Position numbers and translations under genes: made by a program. 64,000 nt of DNA from the NCBI RefSeq assembly GCF_018135625.1, contig NZ_CP073078.1, forward strand, positions 2,512,501 to 2,576,500, written 5' to 3'. Positions 1-7,457 of this stretch are shown one piece after another. The first letter of the stretch is position 1. Each line of letters opens with the position of its first letter. The stretch comes from Phenylobacterium montanum (GTDB lineage Bacteria; Pseudomonadota; Alphaproteobacteria; Caulobacterales; Caulobacteraceae). The notes under the pieces are model-generated. The model searched no databases, had not been told where the DNA came from, and was given only the letters and a program-made list of their open reading frames with translations.

Positions 1-114
1 CCCCGCATCGGCCAGCGCCTCCTGAACGGCGAACAGGCCCTGGTCGAGTCCGGTCCTGCCGTCGTGCCGGCCGAAGGGGTGGATGCCCGCGCCGATGATA
101 TGGACGTCGCCCAT
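1..114 (-). CDS. Thiolase-family protein, N-terminal fragment (cut by window edge)
   Basis: Only the first 38 residues are visible; the rest lies left of the window. The start reads MGDVHIIGAGIHPFGRHDGR, which is typical of acetyl-CoA acetyltransferase / SCP2-type thiolases. The ATG at 114 lies 40 bp after the stop of an OB-fold protein on the same strand, and this pairing (OB-fold partner plus thiolase) is a standard arrangement for catabolic thiolases that act on CoA thioesters. The exact substrate cannot be read from the fragment. Confidence 0.75.
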   Translation of the reverse strand, partial: MGDVHIIGAGIHPFGRHDGRTGLDQGLFAVQEALADAG

Positions 115-154
115 GGGTTTCCCGCCTTTCTTGATTGTGTGGTGGAGGCCGGCG

Positions 155-565
155 TCAGGCCGGCTCGAAGCCGTAGAGCATCACCGCCGTTCCGTCGGGA
201 TCCTGGCGGAAGGGGATCAGGGTGAAGCGCACCGGCATGCCGATCTTCAGCGCCGAGAGGTCGTCGGTCTTGATGTGGCTCTCGACGATGATCTGGCCGG
301 GCAGCTCCACATAGCCGACGGCGTAGGGCTCGAACGGCGCCGTATCGCCGGCGCCGAGATAGGGCGTCTTGGGCCGGAAGCGCTGGACCGTGTAGGACCA
401 GAGCCTCCCCTCTGAGGCCAGCTCGACCGGCTCGTAGTCTTCGCCCTGCGCCCCTTGCGGCAAGGGAAAGGCCAGCTTGCCATCGCCCTTGCGCCGCCCG
501 CCCAGCAAATGCGGAACGCCATCGACCTTGCGATAGAGCCCCTCCGCTAAAGGCCTGCAATTCAT
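155..565 (-). CDS. OB-fold (DUF35-type) thiolase partner without zinc-ribbon cysteines
   Basis: A 136-residue protein of the DUF35/OB-fold family that normally associates with thiolase-like enzymes. The C-terminal half has the OB-fold pattern (LWSYTVQRF, YAVGYVELPG, IGMPVRFTLIPF). The N-terminal rubredoxin-like zinc ribbon is degenerate: where family members usually carry CxxC pairs this one reads GGRRKGDGKLAFPLP with no cysteines, so zinc is probably not bound. The ATG at 565 is chosen because AGGAAA sits just upstream; a longer in-frame start at 634 has no such support. It is followed by the thiolase on the same strand. Confidence 0.75.
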   Translation of the reverse strand: MNCRPLAEGLYRKVDGVPHLLGGRRKGDGKLAFPLPQGAQGEDYEPVELASEGRLWSYTVQRFRPKTPYLGAGDTAPFEPYAVGYVELPGQIIVESHIKTDDLSALKIGMPVRFTLIPFRQDPDGTAVMLYGFEPA

Positions 566-785
566 TGTTTCCTCGACGTATTTAAGCGCTTTGGCCTGCC
601 CGGAGCAGGTTTTGCCAACCGTTCTCAGATGCATAGTTGATCATAATTATCATCAGAGTCTATAGTCATTCGACCTCACCGGCGAAAGCGGGATCAGGGC
701 GGCGCAGATCGCCCCTCACGACCGAGCCGGCATTTCCGATAGACACGAGCCCCGCAAAGAGGCTGGCTGGGGCCGCAATCCTTGG

Positions 786-2237
786 GTGGAGCGCCGCGTG
801 ACGAGTATTGCGATCCTGGGAGGCACAGGCGCCCTGGGCGGCGCCCTCGCCCTGCGGTTGGCCAAGGCTGGACACAGGGTGTTGATCGGCTCGCGCGATG
901 CGGCGAAGGCGCAGGCCTTTGCCGAGACCCTGCACGCGGCTCACCCCTCAGCCCAGGTCCGCGGTTTCGACCTGAAGGCGGCCGCGGCCGAGGGCGAGAT
1001 CTGCGTCCTCACCGTGCCCTATGCCGCCCACCCCGACACCCTGGCCCAGGTGCGCCAGCACGTCGCCGGCAAGATCGTCGTCGACGCCACCGTGCCGCTG
1101 CGCCCGCCCAAGGTCGGCACGGTGCAGCTGCCGCCGGCGGGGGCCGCCGCGGTCGAGGCCCAGGCGGCCCTGGGCCCCGAGGCGCGGGTGGTCTCGGCCC
1201 TGCAGAACATCGGCGCGGAAAAGCTCGCCGCAGGCCAGGCGGTGGATGGCGACGTCCTGGTGGCTAGCGACGACAACGAGGCGGCGGCCACGGTCTGCGC
1301 CCTCCTGGCGGAGATCGGCCTAAGGGCCTGGCACGTCGGCCCCCTGGCCAATTCCGCCGCGGCCGAGGCCATGACTTCGGTGCTGATCCAGATCAACCGC
1401 CGCTACAAACGCGTCCAGGCCGGACTGCGCATCACCGGCAAGGCCAAGGAGGCCGAGGCGGGCGCCGGCTCGCCAGGCGTCTCGGTCACGCCCTTGAGGG
1501 GCCTGCCCCTCTTGCAGCCGGGCGATAACCTCGCCGGTCTGATCGAAGCGGCCATCACCGCAGCCGGCCTCGCGCCGGAAGACGGCGACGTGGTGGTGGT
1601 GGCGCAGAAGGCGGTGTCCAAGGTCGAGGGCCGCGCCGTGAGGCTTGACGAGGTCGCCGTGACCGAGCGCGGCCGCGCTCTGGCCGCAGAGAGCGAAAAG
1701 CCCGCCCCCCTGGCCGAGCTGATCGCCGGCGAGGCGGCCGAGGTCATGCGGGTCAAGCCGGGCCTGATCGTCACCCGCCACCGCACCGGCATGGTCGCCG
1801 CCAACGCCGGCATCGACGCCTCCAACCTGGCCGACCCGGCCGGGCCGGAGATGGCGCTGTTGTGGCCGGAGAACCCCGACGCCAGCGCCGCTGCGCTGCG
1901 CCGTGCGCTGGAAGACCGCTTTGGCGTACGCCTGGCGGTGATCGTCAGCGACAGCCTGGGCCGGGCCTGGCGCATGGGCACGGCCGGGACCGCCATCGGA
2001 ACCTCCGGGATGAGACCGGTGCGCGATCGCAGAGGCGAGACCGACCTGTTCGGGCGGGTGTTGCAGGCCACTGTGGTCGCCGTCGGCGACGAGATCGCCG
2101 CCGCCGCCTCCCTGGTGATCGGCGAGGCGGCCGAGGGCATCCCTGCCGCCCTGGTCCGCGGCGCGGTCTACGAACCCTGCGAAGAGACCGGCTCGGCCGA
2201 CCTGATCCGCCCGCTCGACCAGGACCTGTTCCGATGA
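786..2237 (+). CDS. Fused F420-dependent NADP reductase (NpdG) and F420-0:gamma-glutamyl ligase (CofE)
   Basis: A 483-residue two-domain protein. Residues 6-215 are NpdG-like (F420H2:NADP oxidoreductase): Rossmann motif ILGGTGALGG at 10-19, IGSRDAAKA at 34-42. Residues about 232-483 are CofE-like (glutamyl ligase adding Glu to F420-0): AQKAVSKVEG near 273-282 and the SDSLGRAWRMGTAG segment of the FbiB/CofE core. The nitroreductase domain of mycobacterial FbiB is absent, so one would expect short glutamate tails. Start is GTG at 786 (GTG at 798 also possible). Its stop overlaps the cofD ATG (ATGA). The fusion joins an F420-using enzyme to an F420-making one. Assignment of both domains is confident; the activity of the fusion is inferred. 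Confidence 0.85.
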   Translation: MERRVTSIAILGGTGALGGALALRLAKAGHRVLIGSRDAAKAQAFAETLHAAHPSAQVRGFDLKAAAAEGEICVLTVPYAAHPDTLAQVRQHVAGKIVVDATVPLRPPKVGTVQLPPAGAAAVEAQAALGPEARVVSALQNIGAEKLAAGQAVDGDVLVASDDNEAAATVCALLAEIGLRAWHVGPLANSAAAEAMTSVLIQINRRYKRVQAGLRITGKAKEAEAGAGSPGVSVTPLRGLPLLQPGDNLAGLIEAAITAAGLAPEDGDVVVVAQKAVSKVEGRAVRLDEVAVTERGRALAAESEKPAPLAELIAGEAAEVMRVKPGLIVTRHRTGMVAANAGIDASNLADPAGPEMALLWPENPDASAAALRRALEDRFGVRLAVIVSDSLGRAWRMGTAGTAIGTSGMRPVRDRRGETDLFGRVLQATVVAVGDEIAAAASLVIGEAAEGIPAALVRGAVYEPCEETGSADLIRPLDQDLFR

Positions 2238-3214
2238 GGGCCGCCGGCCACATCGTCGCCCTGTGCGGCGGGGTCGGCGGGGCCAAGCTGGCCTTTGGCC
2301 TTGCGCAGGTGCTGGACCCGCAAGACCTGACGGTGATCGTCAATACCGGCGACGACTTCGAGCACCTGGGCCTTTCGATTTCCCCCGACATCGACACGGT
2401 GATCTACACCCTGGCGGGCCTGGCCGACCGGGAGCGCGGCTGGGGCCTTGCCGGGGAGACCTGGGCCTTCATGGACCAGCTGAAGCGCCTGGGCGGCGAG
2501 CGCTGGTTCAACCTCGGCGACCGTGACCTCGCCCTCCACCTCGAGCGCACCCGCCGCCTGGCCGCCGGCGAGAGCCTGTCCCAGGTCACCGTCGCCCTCG
2601 CCCACCGCCTGGGCGTGGACTGCGCCATCGTCCCCATGTCGGACCAGCCTGTGCGCACCCGGGTGGACACCGACCAGGGTGAACTTGCCTTCCAGCACTA
2701 TTTCGTGCGCGAACAGTGCCGCCCGGCCGTGCGCGCCATCCGCTTCGCCGGCGCGGCTGAGGCCCATCTCTCGCCCGCCGCGCGCGAGGCCCTGGCGCGG
2801 GCGGACCTCGCCGCCGTCCTGGTCTGTCCGTCCAATCCCTATCTCAGCATCGACCCGATCCTGGCCGTGCCCGGCATGACCGAGGCCATCGCCTGGTCCG
2901 GAGCGCCGGTCGTCGCGGTCTGTCCCATCGTCGGCGGCCAGGCGATCAAGGGCCCCTCGGCCAAGATGATGCGCGAACTGGGTTTGGAGCCCGGCCCCCT
3001 GACCGTGGCTCGCCACTATCAGGGCCTGATCGACGGCCTGCTGCTCGACGAGATCGACGCCGCTTCGGCCGTCGCCGTCGAGGCCCTCGGCCTGGCCGCC
3101 GCCGTCGCCCCCACGGTGATGCGCAGCGACCAGGATCGCATCGCCCTTGCGGGCCACGCCCTCGCCTTCGCCGAGGGCCTGGCCACGCCGCCCGGCCGGA
3201 GGGTCAGGGCATGA
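2234..3214 (+). CDS. cofD: 2-phospho-L-lactate transferase CofD (F420 biosynthesis)
   Basis: A 326-residue CofD family enzyme, which transfers the phospholactyl (or analogous) moiety from its guanylylated form to FO, giving F420-0 or dehydro-F420-0. The N-terminal IVALCGGVGGAKLAFGLAQ and VIVNTGDDFEHLGLSISPD, the RWFNLGDRDLALHLERT segment and the VCPSNPYLSIDPIL segment are family hallmarks. The ATG at 2234 overlaps the upstream stop and the gene ends 4 bp inside cofC, so the three F420 genes are translationally coupled. Whether the natural substrate comes from phospholactate, PEP or 3-phosphoglycerate cannot be read here. Confidence 0.92.
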   Translation: MRAAGHIVALCGGVGGAKLAFGLAQVLDPQDLTVIVNTGDDFEHLGLSISPDIDTVIYTLAGLADRERGWGLAGETWAFMDQLKRLGGERWFNLGDRDLALHLERTRRLAAGESLSQVTVALAHRLGVDCAIVPMSDQPVRTRVDTDQGELAFQHYFVREQCRPAVRAIRFAGAAEAHLSPAAREALARADLAAVLVCPSNPYLSIDPILAVPGMTEAIAWSGAPVVAVCPIVGGQAIKGPSAKMMRELGLEPGPLTVARHYQGLIDGLLLDEIDAASAVAVEALGLAAAVAPTVMRSDQDRIALAGHALAFAEGLATPPGRRVRA

Positions 3215-3861
3215 CCCAGGTGGTGATCGCCGTCCGCGGCGGGCCTGGCGCGAAAAGCCGCCTCGCCCCCCTGCTTACGCCGGCGGAGCGCGAGCGCCTG
3301 ACGGGGCTGATGCTGGAGGACATGCTGGCCGCGGCCCGCCGGGCCAAAGGCGTGCGCAACATCTTCGTGGTCACCCCCACCCCCGCCATCGCCACCCTGG
3401 CCCGCCGCCTCGGGGCTGAGGTCATCCGCCAGGATGCTCCAAACGGTCTCAACGCGGCCTTCGAGCAGGCGCTTGGCGTGATCGGCGATCGCGCGCCCTA
3501 TTCGGCCATCGCTCTTCTGATGGGCGATCTGCCGCTGATCGAGCCCAACGAGATCGAAGCCGCCATCGCCCTCAGCCAGACCCACGCCGTGGTCCTGGCC
3601 CCGGCGGCGACCGATGGCGGAACCGGCGCCCTGATCCTGCGCGCCGGCGCCCGCATCGAACTGATGTTCGGGCCGCAAAGCTTCCAGCGGCATCGGGCCG
3701 CCGCCCGACTGGCGGGCCTCTCCACCGGCGTTGTGGAAGCTTCGGGCCTCAGCCGCGACCTTGATCGGCCCGAGGACCTCGCCGCCCTCGCCGCCTCCCC
3801 CTCCCAGGGTCGCGCCGCGCGCTTCCTGCGCCAGCGCCTTTCCGGGCGCATCGCCCCGTGA
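3211..3861 (+). CDS. cofC: Phospholactate (or analogue) guanylyltransferase CofC
   Basis: A 216-residue nucleotidyltransferase of the CofC/FbiD family, activating the C3 acid phosphate with GTP for CofD. The N-terminus shows VRGGPGAKSRLAP (nucleotide loop plus AKSRL signature), GLNAAFEQAL and LLMGDLPLIEPNEI, which matches the MDLP metal/nucleotide site of the family. It overlaps cofD and the next gene by ATGA/GTGA junctions. Proteobacterial CofC enzymes are known to differ in using 2-phospholactate, PEP or 3-phosphoglycerate; specificity here is open. Confidence 0.88.
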   Translation: MTQVVIAVRGGPGAKSRLAPLLTPAERERLTGLMLEDMLAAARRAKGVRNIFVVTPTPAIATLARRLGAEVIRQDAPNGLNAAFEQALGVIGDRAPYSAIALLMGDLPLIEPNEIEAAIALSQTHAVVLAPAATDGGTGALILRAGARIELMFGPQSFQRHRAAARLAGLSTGVVEASGLSRDLDRPEDLAALAASPSQGRAARFLRQRLSGRIAP

Positions 3862-4583
3862 ACGGCGCCTTCCGTCGCGCTGTCCTCATCGAGATGGGTG
3901 AGCGCCGGATCGAGGCCCGCCTGGAAGACGACTTTCACCGCTTCGCCCTGACCCTGGACCACGACGGCCGAGAGGTGCGCCGCGCCGAGGGGCTGGCGGA
4001 GCGATTCCCCTGGTCGACCTGCATCGACGCGCCCGGCGCGCTGGCGGCGCTTGAGGGCGCGAAGGTCGGCGCCTCACCCGCCGAGCTCTTCCGCCACGCC
4101 GACCCGCGCCTGCAGTGCACTCACCTGTTCGAACTTTCCGCCCTTGCCCTGGCGGCGGCGCGGGACGGCCCCGGGCGGCGGCTGTTCGAGGCCGAGGTCA
4201 GCGACCCCGACGGTGGGGTCCGCATCGCGCGGCTGTGGCGGGACGGCGCCCTGGCGCTGGAATGGCGGCTGGAGGGTGAGCTGATCACCAGCCCGCCCGA
4301 ATATGCCGGACGCGCCCCCGGCGCTTTCACCGCCAAGGCCCTCACCGCCTTGCCGATCGCTGAGGCCGAACAGCTACTGATCCTGCGCCGTGTGGTCCAG
4401 ACCGCCCAGGCCCGCGGCTTCGACGTCGACGCCTTCAAGACCGCCGCCGAAATGAACCGTCCGCCGCAGTGCTTCTCGCTGCAGCCGAGCCGGGCGCCCC
4501 AAGCCCTGCGCCAGCGCGGCTCCGTGCGAAACTGGCCCGATCGGGCGAGCCTTACAGCCTCGCTCGCCGAGCCAAACCCATAG
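3858..4583 (+). CDS. DUF2889 family protein in the F420 operon
   Basis: A 241-residue protein with the DUF2889 pattern: RFPWSTCIDAPGAL, RLQCTHLFELSALALAAA (Cys-Thr-His-x3-Glu) and a C-terminal section ending near FSLQPSRAPQ. The family has no established enzymatic role; members occur beside CoA-dependent catabolic genes, and its place between the F420 genes and two crotonases is consistent with that. The GTG start at 3858 overlaps the cofC stop (GTGA), so it is coupled to the F420 genes. The function is not assigned. Confidence 0.75.
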   Translation: MNGAFRRAVLIEMGERRIEARLEDDFHRFALTLDHDGREVRRAEGLAERFPWSTCIDAPGALAALEGAKVGASPAELFRHADPRLQCTHLFELSALALAAARDGPGRRLFEAEVSDPDGGVRIARLWRDGALALEWRLEGELITSPPEYAGRAPGAFTAKALTALPIAEAEQLLILRRVVQTAQARGFDVDAFKTAAEMNRPPQCFSLQPSRAPQALRQRGSVRNWPDRASLTASLAEPNP

Positions 4584-4600
4584 CCGAGGGAGGCCCCGCC

Positions 4601-5446
4601 ATGTCCGACACCCTGATCCTGATCGACGAGCCGCGGCCCTTCGTGCGGCGGCTGACCCTGAACCGGCCGGACAAGCGCAACGCCCTTTCCAACGCCCTGC
4701 GCGCCGAACTGTTCGCCGCCCTCGAGGCCGCCGACCGCGACCCCGAGGTCAGGGTCACCATCCTGCGCGGCGCCGGAGCCTGTTTCTCCGCCGGCTACGA
4801 CCTCTCGCCCGAGGGCGCGCGCCAGCCCCTGCCCTTCCACACCGCCGCCGGCCCCGGCCAGTGGGCGCGCCACGTGGTCGAGGGCTGTTTCCGTGTCTGG
4901 GACCTGGCCAAGCCGGTGATCGCCCAGGTGCACGGCTGGTGCCTGGCCGGCGGCTCCGAACTCGCCACCGCCTGCGACCTCGTCTATGTCGCCGAGGACG
5001 CCCAGATCGGCTACCCGCCTGTTCGTATGATGAGCCCGCCCGACAACCAGTTCCACGCCTTCCTCTGCGGCTTGCGCCCCGCCATGGAGATGATGCTGAC
5101 CGGCGACGCCATCGACGGCGTTGAAGCCGTCCGCGTCGGCTTCGCCAACCGCGCCTTCCCCGCCGAACGCCTGGAAGACGAGGTCCTGGTCATGGCCGAG
5201 CGCGTGGCCAAGATCCATCCCGACGTACAGCAGATGAACAAGCGCTCCGTCCATCGGGCCATGGAGCAGATGGGGCTGCGCGCAGCCTTGCGCGCCGGCG
5301 CCGAGATCCAGGCCCTGGCCCTGACCACCCCGGCCTCCAAGGAGACCTTCGCCCGCTTCAAGACCAGCGTCAAAGACGCCCTCGACGCCCGCGACAAGGC
5401 CTTTGGCGACTACAGGACAGGCGGCGATCGCCGTTGCGGCCCATGA
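4601..5446 (+). CDS. Enoyl-CoA hydratase/isomerase family protein
   Basis: A 281-residue crotonase. LTLNRPDKRNALSNALRAEL and ILRGAGACFSAGYDLS (oxyanion-hole region) are followed by VIAQVHGWCLAGGSELATACDLVYVAED and the C-terminal trimer helix. It lacks the canonical second catalytic Glu context of classical hydratases in an obvious form, so hydratase, isomerase or C-C hydrolase activity is possible. ATG 4601 is preceded by GAGGGAGG. The stop overlaps the following ATG. It belongs to the F420 operon and probably handles a CoA thioester in a ring-cleavage or beta-oxidation branch. Confidence 0.85.
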   Translation: MSDTLILIDEPRPFVRRLTLNRPDKRNALSNALRAELFAALEAADRDPEVRVTILRGAGACFSAGYDLSPEGARQPLPFHTAAGPGQWARHVVEGCFRVWDLAKPVIAQVHGWCLAGGSELATACDLVYVAEDAQIGYPPVRMMSPPDNQFHAFLCGLRPAMEMMLTGDAIDGVEAVRVGFANRAFPAERLEDEVLVMAERVAKIHPDVQQMNKRSVHRAMEQMGLRAALRAGAEIQALALTTPASKETFARFKTSVKDALDARDKAFGDYRTGGDRRCGP

Positions 5447-6432
5447 GCGTTACGGGCGTTCTCGCCGACCTTGTGGAACTGGGCGGCGCCGGGCTGGAGA
5501 TCGTCGATCTCGGGCCGCACGCCCCCGTGCTCGAGCATAGGCCCGGGATGGTGACGATCGGCGTTGGTCGCTCGGGCCGGCTGCCAACGCGCGGCCTCGA
5601 AGCCTTCGATATGCTGCTCTGCGACGATCCTGCCGCACCCGCGCCCTGGGTGGGGCTGGCGCCTGATCTGCTGACCGGCGCCCTCGCGGCCGTCGAGCGG
5701 CAGGTCCAGGCGCAGCCGACCGCCGCCACCGTCGCCGCCCAGGTGCTGCGGCTGACGCTGAGCCTGGGCTTCGACGAGGCGCTGATCCTGGAATCGCTGG
5801 CTTATTCGATGCTGCTGGCCTCCCGGGGGTTCAAGGCCTGGCGCAAGGCCACCCCCCCGCGCCAGCGCCAAGAGCCCGATGCGTCCAGGGTGCTGATCGA
5901 GGCGACGCCCGAAGCGGTCCGCCTCACCCTCAATCGCCCCTGGTCGCACAACGCCTTCGATGCGCGGATGCGCGACGAACTGGCGGCGGCGCTGGAGTTC
6001 GCGCTCCACCATCCCGACCAGCCGCCGGTGGTCCTGGCGGGCGCCGGCCCGAGCTTCAGCGCCGGCGGCGATCTCGATGAATTCGGCGCCGCCGCTGACG
6101 TCGGCGCGGCCCATCTGATCCGCAGCCTGCGCTCGCCGGTCCGCCTCCTACATGCGCTCGGCCCGCGTGTGACGGTAAAGGCGCACGGCGCCTGCATCGG
6201 AGCCGGAATCGAACTGGCCGCCGCCGCGGCGAGCCTCGTCGCCATGCCGGGCGCCCGCTTCCATCTGCCCGAAGTGACGATGGGCCTGATCCCCGGAGCC
6301 GGCGGCACGGCCTCGATCCCGCGCCGCATCGGCCGCCACCGCGCCGCCTATATGGCCATCAGCGGCCAGCCGATCCTCCCGGACATGGCGCTCGCCTGGG
6401 GGCTCGTCAATCGTGTGGAGACGGCCCCGTGA
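5443..6432 (+). CDS. Crotonase-family protein with an N-terminal extension
   Basis: A 329-residue protein. Residues about 150-329 are a compact crotonase fold: VRLTLNRPWSHNAFDARM, VLAGAGPSFSAGGDLDEFG, KAHGACIGAGIELAAAAA and EVTMGLIPGAGGTASIPRR, where the Glu in LPEVTMGLIPG matches the position of a catalytic Glu in enoyl-CoA hydratases. Residues 1-145 are an additional module (LGPHAPVLEHRPGMVTIGVG) that I do not recognise. ATG at 5443 sits in ATGA with the previous stop. The pair of crotonases in one operon suggests consecutive steps or a heteromer. Confidence 0.78.
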   Translation: MSVTGVLADLVELGGAGLEIVDLGPHAPVLEHRPGMVTIGVGRSGRLPTRGLEAFDMLLCDDPAAPAPWVGLAPDLLTGALAAVERQVQAQPTAATVAAQVLRLTLSLGFDEALILESLAYSMLLASRGFKAWRKATPPRQRQEPDASRVLIEATPEAVRLTLNRPWSHNAFDARMRDELAAALEFALHHPDQPPVVLAGAGPSFSAGGDLDEFGAAADVGAAHLIRSLRSPVRLLHALGPRVTVKAHGACIGAGIELAAAAASLVAMPGARFHLPEVTMGLIPGAGGTASIPRRIGRHRAAYMAISGQPILPDMALAWGLVNRVETAP

Positions 6433-7457
6433 GCGCCGCTGCGCCGGCCCATCAGGCGCTCGCTGCGGAGATCGCCAGTCTGACGGCCCGCCTCGGCCGC
6501 CGGGTCGAGGTCGCCAGCCTGGGCGTCACCGATAGAGCCGACGAACTTGCGCTCGGCCCGGCTGGCGATCTTGTCTCGCCGAACCGCGCCTGCCGACTGG
6601 TGCGCGCCCGAGATGGTTGGGTCGCCGTCAATCTCGCCCGCGAAGAAGACCGGGAATTGATCCCCGCCTGGCTTGCGATCGAATTGGGCGACCTCGAGCG
6701 CCACGGGATCGAGGCGCTGACGCTGGAGCGCTGTGCGGCGGACCTGGCCGCCGGCGCCGCCGACCTCGGCCTGCCAGTGGCGATCGTGGGCGAGGTGACG
6801 GCGCAAACGATCGAGGCGCAGCGGCTACGGATGGCTCCCCCAGGCGCCCCGCGACAGACCTCCCTCAAGGTGGTCGACGCCTCTTCCCTTTGGGCCGGGC
6901 CGCTATGCGGCGCGGTGCTTGCAGCGGCGGGGGCTGAAGTCACCAAGATCGAAAGCCAGTCCCGCCCCGATCCTACACCGATGTCGACACCTGGGCTGGA
7001 TCGACGGTTGAACGGCGGCAAACGACGGGTGGCGCTCGACTTTAGAGACGCCGACCACCGTGAGCGGTTGCGCTCGCAAGTGCGGGCCGCCGATGTCCTG
7101 ATCACGAGCGCCAGACCTCGCGCCCTGATCGGGCTTGGGCTCGATCCGGCGGTGATCTTCGCTGACAATCCACGACTGGTCTGGGTCGCGGTGACCGGCT
7201 ACGGCTGGGCCGACCCGCCGCCGGGTCGCGTCGCGTTCGGAGACGACGCGGCCGCGGCCGGCGGCCTTGTGGCCTGGACCCAAGAGGGCGAACCCCGCTT
7301 TCTGGGCGACGCCCTGGCCGATCCCCTTACGGGCCTCGCCGCTGTGGTGGGCGCACTCAAAGGCCTCGCTGAGGGCGGCGGAATCCTGGTAGACGCCGCC
7401 CTGGCGCGGTGCGCCGCCGGAGCCGCGGCCTTGCTGCCCCCAACGAGGGCCGCATGA
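6429..7457 (+). CDS. CaiB/BaiF (family III) CoA-transferase-like protein
   Basis: A 342-residue protein in which the family III signature begins around residue 143 (LKVVDASSLWAGPLCGAVLAAAGAEVTKIE), with the catalytic-region Asp expected about 25-30 residues later. KRRVALDFRD and the GYG..GDDAAAAGG segments support the family. The first about 140 residues also look like a second, degenerate half (RLVRARDGWVAVNLAREED) resembling the C-terminal part of such proteins, as in circularly arranged members. GTG start at 6429 overlaps the previous stop. It probably moves CoA between carboxylic acids in the same pathway. Confidence 0.75.
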   Translation: MSAAAPAHQALAAEIASLTARLGRRVEVASLGVTDRADELALGPAGDLVSPNRACRLVRARDGWVAVNLAREEDRELIPAWLAIELGDLERHGIEALTLERCAADLAAGAADLGLPVAIVGEVTAQTIEAQRLRMAPPGAPRQTSLKVVDASSLWAGPLCGAVLAAAGAEVTKIESQSRPDPTPMSTPGLDRRLNGGKRRVALDFRDADHRERLRSQVRAADVLITSARPRALIGLGLDPAVIFADNPRLVWVAVTGYGWADPPPGRVAFGDDAAAAGGLVAWTQEGEPRFLGDALADPLTGLAAVVGALKGLAEGGGILVDAALARCAAGAAALLPPTRAA

